Positions 24,101 to 31,386 of a stretch of DNA of 39,552 bases are shown in pieces. Source of the stretch: Baffinella frigidus. Taxonomy: Eukaryota; Cryptophyceae; Cryptomonadales; Baffinellaceae. Location: positions 93,133-132,684 of the forward strand of contig MU646344.1 of assembly GCA_026770585.1 (NCBI GenBank), in the 5' to 3' direction. Both the position numbers and the translations under genes were made by a program. The notes beneath the pieces were generated by a model. It made no database searches, was not told where the DNA came from, and worked only from the letters and a program-made list of their open reading frames with translations. How positions within the stretch are numbered: the first letter of the stretch is position 1; each line of letters starts with the position of its first letter.

Positions 24101-26518
24101 CCCTAAACCACAAACCCTAAACCCTGAACCCTAAACCCTGAACCCATCAACCCTAAACCCTGAACCCTAAAACTTAAAACCTAAAACTTAGAGCCTAAAA
24201 CCTAAACCCTCACCCTCAATCCCCAATTCCCAATCCCCAAACCCTAAACCCTACACCCTAAACCCTAAACCTTAAACCCTAAACCCTAAACCCTAAACCC
24301 CAAACCCTTCACCCTAAACCCTAAACCCTACACCCTGAACCCTAAACCCTAAACCCTAAACCCTAACACCTAAACCCTAAACCCTAAACCCCAAACCCTC
24401 TACCTTACACACTCAACCCCAGACCCTAAACCCTCAACCCCACACCCTCAACCCTCAACCCTCAACCCTCAACCCTACACCCTACACCCTCAACCCTACA
24501 CCCTACACCCTTCACCCCCCACACCCTTTACTCCCTGCACCCTGAACCCCCTTGAACCCTCAACCCCAGACCCCCCACCCTGCACCAGCGTGTGTACGAC
24601 TTTCTGCTGGGCGCACACCCGTCGATGTCACTGTACCTCTCGGCGGCGCTCCTGCAGCACCACCGGACAGCCATCCTCGCGGCGCAGGGCGACTACCCGA
24701 CGATCCACGCCCTCCTCCAGGTTCGAATCAATGGACGTTTACCACACGCGGGTGCATTGTTGTCATCAAACAGGTACTTGTCACCTAGCCCCCCCTCCGC
24801 CTGCCCCCCTCCTGGCACCTCCCAGCTAGCAACCCCTCCAGGAACCTCGCTCCACCGCCTCACAGCACCTGCCGTTTCCGTCTCCAGCATAAACAACCCG
24901 ATACATTACATTTCGTCTCCGACACCTCCACCCGGTATCTTAGACGGCCCTCCACCGCACCTGCCCTCCTCTCCGCCAGCCCCCCCCCTGGCACCTTCCA
25001 GCTAGCAACCTCTCCAGAAACCTCCGCATCAAAGCAACTGCCTGCCCCTCCACGCACCTGCCCTCCTCCGCCAGCCTTCTGCCCCGCCCACCCTAGCGCC
25101 CCCGCCCGCCACCGCCCTCCTTGCTCCGGCGTCTTCCCCACCTCCGCCTGCCGGCTGCCCCGCCCCTCTTGCTGCCCCCGCTGCCCTCCTCCCAGGTTGC
25201 TCCCTCCTAGGAGCCCTTCTAGGAGCCCTCCTAGGAGGGCTGCTCCTCCGGGGTCGTCCCTGCTGCCCAGCCACGAACCTGCCCTCCTGCGCCTGGAAAG
25301 AGGAGGAGAGAGGAGGAGAGAGGAGGAGAGAGGAGGAAAAGAGCGGAGCTTCGCCATCCTGCGCCTGCTTCCCCGCCCCGTCCCACTGCCTCCACCCGCA
25401 ACCGCCCTCGCCACATTCATAGGCAAACGGCCGGAAAATGGGGTAGTTAGGCCTACGGTATTGCCTAGGACCTCCTGCCGTAGGCCGAGGGATCCTAGGA
25501 CCAAAAAGTCTTGGCTACGTGGACGGGCCCGCCTCAGGGGGAAAGCAAGGTTGGGCCGTTAGATCGAGTGAGGCGGGCCCGTCCAGGGCCCGGTCGTCAC
25601 AGGCGAGGAGGTGACGCGTCGGGGGTGTTTGTCTTTGGGCAGGAGCTGCCGTGTGTGAGGACCGGGTCCTTTGTCCTGGACGGGTACTCCATAAGTCAAT
25701 TACAACCACTTAGAGAGGTTTCCCCCGATATAGGACTCACCCTTGGAGCCCTTTTCCCCTGAGGCGGGCCCGTCCAGGACCCGGTCCTCACAGGCGAGGA
25801 GGTGACGCGTCGGGGGTTGTCTTTGAGCAGGAGCTGCCGCGCGACCTCCCGCTCGAGAGGCTGGTCGATGAGCGTGTCCCTTTTGGTCACGGAGTCAATC
25901 TGCACGTTTGGCCGAGTGGACTAAGGCGCGGTCATTATCTCCTCGAGGAGGAGATAAGGCGCGGTCACTATCTCATGACATGAGGGTGGGGGTTATGAGG
26001 GCTCATCGCCTGAGGCGCGGTCATTATCTCCTCAGGATCCGCGGCGCTCTCCTTCAAAGCGTCCCCACCAGCCGCGGCTGTTCCGCCCATCTAACTTTTT
26101 TGTTGACGCGCACGCGCCCACGGGGTGCATGTCACGCAGCGCGTGACGCTCAAACCGACATGTCGTCATCATCCTCGTTTAGACGGACGTCATCATCCTC
26201 GTTTAGATGGACGCGTTTGACGCGTCGGTGGTTGTCTTTGAGCAGGAGCTGCCGTCCGACCTCCCCCTCGAGAGGCTCATCGCGTCCGCGGCGCTGTCCT
26301 TCAAAGCGTTCCCGCCAGCCGCGCTCCTCGCCGCCTCCTCTCTCGCCGCCGGGACCCTCTCCTCTCCGCGTGGAGCGGAGAGTGTAGACTCCCCCCACCG
26401 CACCTGGCTTACGTACTACCCCCCGCCCGATACACCCCTGGAGGCAACCCAGGGGCAAATCTTAAGTCAATCTCCCACAGATGCCACCCGATTCTGGTGG
26501 CATTTGTATGGGAGTTGA
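21105..26518 (+). CDS. TBC-domain Rab GTPase-activating protein, TBC1D20-like
   Basis: Stimulates GTP hydrolysis by Rab proteins; the TBC1D20 family acts at the ER/Golgi. Exons 21105-21800, 22305-22451, 24589-24720 and 26246 to about 26400 (frame open to 26518) join in phase 0. Exon 1 has the family start IVASLNQKGGPDVEELRRIS, RRRVWPILLNL, ELDVVRSL with the arginine finger, and HYYQGFNDV with the glutamine finger, so the active site looks intact. Exon 2 is RLIVGILRKRDPALARSLEQ then EGVDPIFAISWILTWFAHNL. Exon 3 is RVYDFLLGAHPSMSLYLSAA... YPTIHALLQ. Exon 4 is ELPSDLPLERLIASAALSFKAFPPAALL. The usual C-terminal membrane anchor was not found, so the 3' end is uncertain. The start could instead be the Met near residue 46 (MVGERAREV), since residues 1-22 lie in duplicated promoter DNA. 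Introns 2 and 3 hold copies of this and other genes' exons. Confidence 0.88.
21882..22046. mobile_element. diverged family A element, TBC intron 1
   Basis: Arms GGAAAGTTCGGTAGTTTC and complement replace the usual family A ends; the inner arms GCCTACGGTAGGAGGTCCTA are family A. It lies 82 bp after the exon 1 donor. Confidence 0.8.
22118..22275. mobile_element. family A copy, TBC intron 1, acceptor side
   Basis: Complete palindrome CAGGCCAACGGCCTGAAAA...GGCCGTTACCCTA. Its end is 29 bp before exon 2. With the element at 21882 this 504 bp intron is about two thirds palindrome. Confidence 0.9.
22489..23116 (-). pseudogene. right arm: inverted copy of IDI/TBC promoter and first codons
   Basis: The - strand from 22555 repeats the first TBC codons (MTQRGSSKAIASAGVALRVL). 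The + strand from about 22820 repeats the IDI start (ATGCTTGGCAGAAGG), which is broken after five codons by a palindromic insert (22830-22974) and resumes as PVRSATSAV and LLLTSVALS. An extra GC-rich segment of about 75 bp follows PVRSATSAV. The copied promoter therefore now faces both ways inside TBC intron 2. Confidence 0.88.
22830..22974. mobile_element. palindrome with TTTACTACAC core, copy 3, inserted in the duplicated IDI start
   Basis: Ends TATCCAGGGGAAACTG and GGTTTCCCCGGATA; arms CTTTAGTTTGATGGCA and complement; core AAATTACTACACAG paired with ATGTAGTAATTT. The left arm copy at 20785-20800 lacks it, so insertion came after the duplication or only in this copy. Confidence 0.88.
23203..23345 (+). 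pseudogene. second partial copy of the IDI targeting-peptide region
   Basis: The frame reads TGLLLTSVAVSRLECASAFS then a stop, followed by GTTCAGGAGGCG repeated three times and LLACAC. It matches IDI exon 1 residues of about 16-50, with a G to E change before CASAFS and expansion of the GTTCAGGAGGC unit. Confidence 0.85.
23350..23560. repeat. degenerate telomere-like and GGTGCAG tract, TBC intron 2
   Basis: TTTCGGG and GGTTAGGG units and then nine tandem GGGTGCA units at about 23490-23548; G-rich on the sense strand. Confidence 0.85.
23570..23860 (+). pseudogene. inverted copy of the exon at 31455-31566, with flanking direct repeat
   Basis: 23657-23752 reads WNSPAGRLVNARVTGHADAE then ARRSVVTAL, the same as the - strand exon at 31455-31566 with one K/R change. 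GGAACAGCCCCGCCGGCAG is present twice in tandem. The 50 bp segment CAGAGGCGGCGCGTCCTAAG...GTGCGAAAAA flanks it on both sides (23578 and 23803). Confidence 0.85.
23998..24585. repeat. telomere-like CCCTAAA tract before TBC exon 3
   Basis: About 590 bp of ACCCTAA/ACCCTCA/ACCCTACA units on the sense strand, ending within four bases of the acceptor CACCAG at 24588. Confidence 0.9.
24780..25300. other. C-rich part of TBC intron 3 with local duplications
   Basis: Pyrimidine-rich sequence with a duplicated segment CCCCTGGCACCTTCCAGCTAG (about 24810 and 24985), CTGCCCTCCTCCGCCAG-type repeats and three tandem AGGAGCCCTTCT/CCTCCT units near 25207. No exon recognised. Confidence 0.6.
25303..25345. repeat. 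AGGAGGAGAG microsatellite
   Basis: Tandem GAGGAGAGAG units, purine strand on +. Confidence 0.85.
25418..25518. mobile_element. family A, left half only
   Basis: From CATAGGCAAACGGCCGGAAA to the centre ACCAAAAAGTCTTGGCTACG; the right arm is missing. Confidence 0.8.
25605..25690 (+). pseudogene. partial copy of TBC exon 4 start with its acceptor, copy a
   Basis: GACGCGTCGGGGGTGTTTGT and TTGGGCAG|GAGCTGCCG match the acceptor and first codons of exon 4 (26246). The match then stops. Flanking GGGCCCGTCCAGG...CCGGTC repeats are shared with copy b. Confidence 0.8.
25780..26095 (+). pseudogene. copy of TBC exon 4 with its acceptor, copy b, interrupted
   Basis: After TTTGAGCAG at about 25831 the frame reads ELPRDLPLERLV. 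About 165 bp of unrelated repeats follow (GGCGCGGTCATTATCTCCTC occurs three times). The exon then resumes near 26040 as SAALSFKASPPAAA. An insertion has split a second, otherwise exon-like copy of exon 4. Confidence 0.85.
26161..26215. repeat. tandem 25 bp unit before exon 4
   Basis: CGTCATCATCCTCGTTTAGA is present twice, 25 bp apart, just upstream of the exon 4 acceptor. Confidence 0.8.
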
Positions 26519-26558
26519 CTTGAGAAACCATCGATTTGCCCAAGAGTTGCCTCCAGGG
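26436..26558. mobile_element. palindrome with CCTGGAGGCAACCCAGG ends
   Basis: Outer arms CCCTGGAGGCAACCCA and GAGTTGCCTCCAGGG, then GGGGCAAATC and GATTTGCCC, AAGTCAATCTCCCA and TGGGAGTTGACTT, and a GGTGGCAT stem. The open frame of TBC exon 4 reads into this element. Confidence 0.85.
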
Positions 26559-26710
26559 TGGTATATGTTATTTTGATTATTTTTACATACCGAATCGTGG
26601 CTCACCCCGCCCACCGAACCTTGCCGCACGTACTCGTGTCCCGTGTCCCCGCCTGAGAGCGTACACGTTTTCCCGAGACTTGAGCACACGCTCCTTCGGG
26701 GCCCGCGCAT

Positions 26711-26926
26711 GGCCCACTCGAGGCTAGAAATATGTTGATTTTAAAAGTTCTAACTTTACAAGTCCTTGACAAGTGGACCGCTGTGTAGTAATTTTCACAT
26801 AAACATCGCGTTTGGTCGCGTTCCTTGGGGAATTCCCCCAGGAACGTGACCAAGCCAGCCCGTGACTGGTACTCAATTCAACAACCCCACATTTAAAATG
26901 CTCGCTCTTCCAGCCTCGAGTGGGCG
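26711..26926. mobile_element. palindrome with GCCCACTCGAGGCT ends
   Basis: Ends GGCCCACTCGAGGCT and AGCCTCGAGTGGGC, and a centre GTTCCTTGGGGAATTCCCCCAG. The left inner part has GTGTAGTAATTTT, the core seen in other palindromes. Confidence 0.75.
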
Positions 26927-27023
26927 CGTCGTCGGGCGCGTCACCGTGATGACAGCCAAGATAGCCTTGACGCGTATTCACATCCGGGCGCGTCTTCACA
27001 CTGAATACGATTTCGGGGATCTT

Positions 27024-27110
27024 CGATCCGATTTTGGTGTGTCTTAAGGCTCTACATGAAGTCTAGATAGACGACTGTCTTATCTCTGCCCTTAAGATAC
27101 ACCAAAATCG
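27024..27110. mobile_element. short element with GATTTTGGTGT ends, copy 1
   Basis: Terminal inverted repeats CGATTTTGGTGT and ACACCAAAATCG enclose GTCTAGATAG and GACTGTCTTATCTCT. An inverted copy is at 27181-27262. Confidence 0.85.
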
Positions 27111-27180
27111 TATCCATCATGCATGCTCGGCGGGATTAGATCGGTGGCGCCTCCTCGCCGCGACATGCGGTGCAGCGCGT

Positions 27181-27262
27181 GGATTTTGGTGTATCTCAAG
27201 GGTAGAGATAAGACAGTCGACTATCTAGATTTTTTTAGAGCCTTAAGATACACCAAAATCGG
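27181..27262. mobile_element. short element with GATTTTGGTGT ends, copy 2
   Basis: Inverted relative to copy 1, 71 bp away, with about 90 percent match by eye. Confidence 0.85.
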
Positions 27263-27430
27263 ATCGGAGAGCCTCTCGCTGCCGAGAAGCCTGTAAACAT
27301 CCTAGGCCCAAACATCGGAGTTCCCCACTACAGCGGAGTTCCCCACCGAGTTACCTACCCACAAAGCCTGCCTCTCCTGCCAACCACGAATCGTGTCCGC
27401 ACCTGCGGGGGGGGGGGTAGCAAGGAGGGA

Positions 27431-27545
27431 CCTGAAGGAGGGCGTGAATTGTCGGGTAGTCGCCCTGAAGGAGGGCGTGAATTGTCGGGTAGTCGCCCTG
27501 GGCGGCGAGGATGGCTGGCCGGTGGTGCTGGAGCGCGTGGGCTCC
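27431..27545 (-). pseudogene. inverted copy of TBC exon 3 end with tandem 33 bp unit
   Basis: On the - strand this reads LQHHRPAILAAQGDYPTIHA then LLQGDYPTIHALLQ. It is TBC exon 3 (24660-24720) with one T/P change and an in-frame duplication of the last 11 codons. The exon-end CAG is followed by GTCCCTCC. Confidence 0.88.
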
Positions 27546-27675
27546 AGAATTAGAAACCATTACAAACATATTGGAATTAGAAACCTATTGGAATTAGAAC
27601 AGGAATTAGAACAGGAATTAATTGGAATTAGAACAGGTTTCTAATTCCATGTTTGTAATGGTTTCTAATTCCAAC
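27545..27675. mobile_element. GGAATTAGAAACC palindrome and tandem units
   Basis: Arms GAATTAGAAACCATTACAAA and complement; the middle has tandem AGGAATTAGAAC units. It lies inside the duplicated TBC exon 3 sequence. Confidence 0.8.
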
Positions 27676-27800
27676 GCTCCAGCACCACCGGACAGCCATT
27701 GTAATGGTTTCTAATGGCTGTCCGGCGGTGCTGGAGCGCGTGGGCTGGCACGCGTCCAATAGGTTTGTAATGGTTTCTAATTCAATTTGAGGGAGGAGAT
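27675..27800. repeat. hairpin built from a TBC exon 3 fragment plus GGAATTAG element
   Basis: CGCTCCAGCACCACCGGACA and its complement TGTCCGGCGGTGCTGGAGCG form a palindrome around GTAATGGTTTCTAATG, so an exon fragment itself has become part of a hairpin. Confidence 0.75.
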
Positions 27801-27894
27801 TCCCCGTCCTTTGATAACGCATATTATAAAGAAACCATTGTTCAGGACTCATAACCTCATCATGTAAATTTCAAGTATGAGTGAAATATGCCCT

Positions 27895-27985
27895 TGCACG
27901 CCGAACCATGGCCTCTCTACAGAACCAGTCCCGGTGTCCGCCTACGTCAGGAGCTGGAATAACCCAAAGGACCTAACGGACCTTC
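27895..27985. repeat. family D repeat, inverted copy
   Basis: CTACAGAACCAGTCCCGGTG, CCGCCTACGTCAGGAGCTGG and CCAAAGGACCTAACGG, a diverged inverted copy of 1417-1512. Confidence 0.65.
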
Positions 27986-28196
27986 CCCTCGCACGCCGCA
28001 GGCTGCCGAGCCTCCCAGCGGCAGGAGAGTGTTCCCCCGCGGCGCGACGAGCGGGCTACGAAGATGGTGTGGGGGTGGTGATTCGGTGGCAGCGTCCCGC
28101 ACCTCCGTCGCCTGCGGGCAGGTGCCTTGACCCTTGAGCGATAATTGCCTACCGTAGGGGAGCCCTACGGTAGGCAATCCGTAGGGCTCTCCGCTT

Positions 28197-28435
28197 ATAT
28201 CCTCCTCTTTCCTCCTCTTTCCTCCTCTTTCCTCCACTTTCCTCCGCTCTTTTCCTCTTTCCTCCTCTCTCCTCCTCTTTCTTCTTCTCTCCTCCTCTCG
28301 CCTCCTCTCGCCTCCTCTCGCCTCCTCTCTCCTCCTCTCGCCTCCTCTCGCCTCCTCTCTCCTCCTCTCTCCTCCTCTCTCCTCCTCTCGCCTCCGCTCT
28401 CCTCCTCTTTCCTCCTCTCGTCTGCTCTCGTCAGC
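28197..28435. repeat. CCTCCTCTCT pyrimidine microsatellite
   Basis: About 240 bp of 10 bp CCTCTTTCCT / CCTCTCGCCT units, strictly pyrimidine-rich on the + strand apart from regular G interruptions. It could form triplex DNA. Confidence 0.9.
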
Positions 28436-28548
28436 CCTCCTCGCTTCACCCTTACTGCTGGGCCAATGCACCCACCCCCTCAACTGTGATGCAGGCGCCT
28501 TTTCCGAGGTGGGAGACTCTCAACATTTTCTGGGGACTGGCGTGATTT

Positions 28549-28735
28549 CATAGGCTAACGGACTAAAAATGGGGTAGTCGGGCCTACGGTATTGACTACG
28601 GTAGGCCGTAGGGGCCTAGGGGGGATCCTACGAAAAACCCTACGGCCTACCGTAGGTAATACCGTAGGCCTAACTACCCCACTTTTAGTCCGTAATAATA
28701 CCGTAGGTTTAACTACCCCATTTCTAGTACCCTAT
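28549..28735. mobile_element. family A variant with duplicated right end
   Basis: TAGGCTAACGGACTAAAAATG with centre GGGGATCCTACGAAAAACCC. The right end TACCGTAGGCCTAACTACCCC is present twice (about 28662 and 28701). Confidence 0.8.
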
Positions 28736-28951
28736 TACATTGTTGATTGCCCAGAAGCTGACCTCGATCCGCCCCTGGCACAGGATTCTGAAGCTGGGGA
28801 GACAAGGGCTCAGCCTGGTCACGGGGCCGTTCGGGCTCGTGCGGCGAAGCCGCTGGTGGAACAGCACGGTCGGTTGGTTGTTGGCGAAAGTGGTCGGGCA
28901 CACGGCCCTCGGTGGGCGGGCCAGAGCCAAGCAGCGAGCACCGCGCATCAC
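28736..28951 (-). CDS. exon-like open frame, unrecognised
   Basis: On the - strand an acceptor-like CCTTGTCTCCCCAG ends at 28790, and the following sequence (FRILCQGRIEVSFWAINN) stays open to a GT where the family A variant begins. Upstream in the same frame is TTFANNQPTVLFHQRLRRTS. TTFANNQPTV and GRIEVSFW recall the Hsp70 substrate-binding domain, but the stretch between does not fit in one frame. It may be a broken copy, or the likeness may be chance. It could also be a downstream exon of the - strand gene at 31-38 kb. Confidence 0.3.
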
Positions 28952-28999
28952 GGACCAAGCACCGCCCGTCGCCGCGCGGTCTGCAGGGCCTGTCGTGCC

Positions 29000-29132
29000 T
29001 ACAGGGGTACCTCGCTCATAAGAACCCGCACCCCCCTAGGACCCTCCTAGGACCCTACAGTAGACTTATGCCTACAGCCCTACGGTGGTCCTAGGGGGGG
29101 TGCGGTTTCGTATGATCGAGGTACCCCTGTAG
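29000..29132. mobile_element. family B copy
   Basis: Complete palindrome TACAGGGGTACCTCGCTC...CGAGGTACCCCTGTA; CCTAGGACC is doubled on the left arm. Confidence 0.88.
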
Positions 29133-29193
29133 CATTCAGGAGGACTCCAGTGCTGCCGCGCACTCCTCCTGCCAGGCTGTGTGGGGACGTACC

Positions 29194-29292
29194 CCTTAGG
29201 TGCCCAGTAGGCGCATACGCCCTACCGTAGGGCCCTAGGACCTGCCTAGGACCTCTTGCGGGTCAATTTCGACCGGCTGGCCACTGAAGGGA
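29194..29292. mobile_element. family F copy, uninterrupted
   Basis: CCCCTTAGGTGCCCAGTAGG, CCCTACCGTAGGGCC, TCTTGCGGGTCAATTTCGAC and CTGGCCACTGAAGGGAT in order. It serves as the empty reference for the nested element at 14786. Confidence 0.8.
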
Positions 29293-29412
29293 TGGGGGTA
29301 CCTCGCTCTTAAGAAACGCCCACCCCCCTAGGACCACCGTAGGACCATAGGCATGGTCGCACTGTAGGGTCCTAGGGGGGGTCGGTTTCTTGTGAGCGAG
29401 GTACCCCTGTAC
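29293..29412. mobile_element. family B copy abutting family F
   Basis: GGGGGTACCTCGCTCTTAAG to TGAGCGAGGTACCCCTGTA; the left TACA end is replaced by the end of family F. Confidence 0.85.
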
Positions 29413-29529
29413 TTCAGAACTTTCCCGCGTCGGGCGGAGAGCTTGGGGCAGATGTACCTGAAATAGCACACATGTCTAATGTCTACATAAATTAATTATC
29501 TCTCCGCCCGAGGCGTGCCCGTCCCTAGC

Positions 29530-29651
29530 TACAGGGGTACCTCGCTCACAAGAAAGCACCCCCCTCTAGGACCCTACAGTAGGCCTATGCCTAGGCCTTA
29601 TGGTGGACATTGAGGGGGGGGCGCTTTCTTGTGAGCGAGGTACCCCTGTAG
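29530..29651. mobile_element. family B copy
   Basis: Complete palindrome TACAGGGGTACCTCGCTCAC...GTGAGCGAGGTACCCCTGTA. Confidence 0.9.
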
Positions 29652-29916
29652 GGTCCGTCCTCACAGGCTGTCGACACACGTGTGCCTCTAGGCAGAGTGA
29701 CGTCAAAGGCCGCGCTGTGTCTCTGCCTCGGCACTGCATGACACACTCCAACTCATTCTCAAAAGCTGTGCAATTTCAAGTGCAAATCGGCTTGACAGAA
29801 ACACCACTTCATTCACAGCCGTTGGTAGACACTACTCTCACGAAGGGCCTGCTTGACCCTACAGCAAGGTCCTGAAGGGAAGACACGAGTAGACTGTACA
29901 CCTCCAGCGTCTCAAG
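29652..29916. other. spacer with no recognised feature
   Basis: About 265 bp between two family B elements. I see no exon, palindrome or tandem repeat. Confidence 0.5.
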
Positions 29917-30050
29917 TACAGGGGTACCTCGCTTATCAGAACCCCACCTCCCCCCTCAAGGACCACCATAGGACCCTAGCTAGGCATGGTCGGTCCTACT
30001 GTAGGGTCCTAGGGGGAGGGGGGGTCTAATGAGCGAGGTACCCCTTGTAC
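29917..30050. mobile_element. family B copy, diverged
   Basis: TACAGGGGTACCTCGCTTAT to ATGAGCGAGGTACCCCTTGTA. CACCTCCAGCGTCTCAAG / CACCTCCAGCGTGTCGAG flank it on both sides (29897 and 30050), a possible 15-18 bp duplicated flank. Confidence 0.85.
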
Positions 30051-30094
30051 ACCTCCAGCGTGTCGAGGAGGGGCATCGCTGGAAGAAGTGAATT

Positions 30095-30256
30095 CATAGG
30101 CTAACGGCCTGAAAATGGGGTAGTTAGGCACACGGCATTGCCTAGGACCTCCTACCGTAGGCCGAGGGATCCTAGGACCAAAAAGTCTCGGCCTACGGTA
30201 GGAGGTCCTAGGCAATGCCGTAGGCCCAACTACCCCATTTTCGGGCCGTTAGCCTA
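30095..30256. mobile_element. family A copy
   Basis: Complete palindrome TAGGCTAACGGCCTGAAAA...GGGCCGTTAGCCTA, centre in the reverse orientation. Confidence 0.9.
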
Positions 30257-30290
30257 TTAGAATGCGCTAACTCCAGCGTGAGGCACCTCC

Positions 30291-30562
30291 TACTGGGGTA
30301 CCCTCGCTCATAACAAACTGCCTCCCCCTAGCTAGGACAAAGTGCCTCCCCCTAGCTGGGACCCTACAGTGAGCCTATGCCTAGGGCCCTATGGTGGTCC
30401 TAGGGGGGGCGGCAGTTCTTCATGAGCGAGGTACGCCTCTACAGGGGTACCTCGATCATAAGAAACCGCACCCCCCCTAGGACCACCGTAGGGCCATAGG
30501 CATGGTCCTACTGTAGGGCCCTAGGGGATGGCTGTTTCTCATGAGCGAGGTACCCCTGTACG
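30291..30562. mobile_element. two family B elements end to end
   Basis: First copy 30291-30441 with a duplicated GCCTCCCCCTAGCT...GGAC segment, second copy 30440-30562. The junction is a shared TA, as at 15499. Confidence 0.85.
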
Positions 30563-30569
30563 CCTCTAC

Positions 30570-30655
30570 AAGTACACCTTTAGGTCCTTGAGGTTCTTCG
30601 AGCTCCCAACATAGGCGTACGCCGGAGTTTGTTCTGCAGAAAAGCCATGTCCTCA
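30570..30655. repeat. family D repeat
   Basis: CTTTAGGTCCTTGAGGTTCTTCG, GCTCCCAACATAGGCG and TCTGCAGAAAAGCC in the order of copy 1. Confidence 0.7.
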
Positions 30656-30832
30656 ATAGTAAGCCATGGGCGCCTGGGGCAAGACATTCGCCGTGTTGTT
30701 CGGGACCATAGGTAGATGGGAAGAAGACTCGTCGAACGGAAGCGTGCTTGGTGGCGCAGAATGTAACGACTGCTCCGGAGAGTCCTCCTGCCAGGGGAAA
30801 CGAGACACGTCAACAATCCGTCTACAGGGGTA

Positions 30833-30944
30833 CCTCGCTCATAAGAAACAGCCATCCCCTAGAGCCCTACAGTAGGCCTATGCCTATGGCCCTACGGTGG
30901 TCCTAGGGGGGGTGCGGTTTCTTATGATCAAGGTACCCCTGTAC
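30833..30944. mobile_element. family B copy
   Basis: Complete palindrome TACAGGGGTACCTCGCTC...TGATCAAGGTACCCCTGTA. Confidence 0.88.
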
Positions 30945-31006
30945 TGCAACATGCCTTCCCGGGACGTGGTGGCACAGAGAAGCGCGCGATGCCTCGCCTC
31001 AAGACA

Positions 31007-31148
31007 CGCTACGCTAGACCTCAGGGTGGTCAATCGCAAAAGTCAACTCATCATTGGGCGTGAGTCAATTTTTGGGCAGAATGTACAGGATCCTGTACAT
31101 TCTTCCCTTGTGTCAACTTATGATTGCTCCTGGTCACGTCTAAAGTAG
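31007..31148. mobile_element. family E copy 3
   Basis: CTACGCTAGACCTCAGGGTG to GGTCACGTCTAAAGTAG with internal GTACAGGATCCTGTAC; same orientation as copy 1, inverted relative to 17746. Confidence 0.88.
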
Positions 31149-31165
31149 CACGCCATCGCCGATGG

Positions 31166-31215
31166 CGTCTTCACGTCTCACGTCTCACGTCTCTCGTCTC
31201 ACGTCTCACGCCCTC
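31166..31215. repeat. short TCACGTCTCACG repeat
   Basis: Five to six tandem CACGTCT units. Confidence 0.8.
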
Positions 31216-31313
31216 GCCCACCAGATTGCGACTGCCCGGGCAGAGAGGAGGCGAGACGGCATCTACCGTGCATCTACCGATACATCCAACACATAACGCC
31301 GCCTGCAAAATCG

Positions 31314-31386
31314 ACCCCGAGATCATGTGTTCGACCCCGAGATCATGTGTATCGACCCCGAGATCATGTGTATCGACCCCGAGATC
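31314..31386. repeat. 21 bp tandem repeat
   Basis: The unit TCGACCCCGAGATCATGTGTA is repeated about three and a half times, ending next to a partial copy of the 31455-31566 exon start (CAAAATATCCAGGTGATCCG at 31387). Confidence 0.9.

Noticed and set aside
28736-28951. A real Hsp70 gene
   Set aside because: Only two short stretches resemble the substrate-binding domain, and the sequence between does not fit in one frame. It is kept only as a low-confidence exon-like frame.
741-30215. A repeated short protein (MPRTSYRRPR... NYPIFRP) appearing open in many places
   Set aside because: Every instance is a translation of a family A palindrome, on either strand. It reflects the element, not a conserved peptide.
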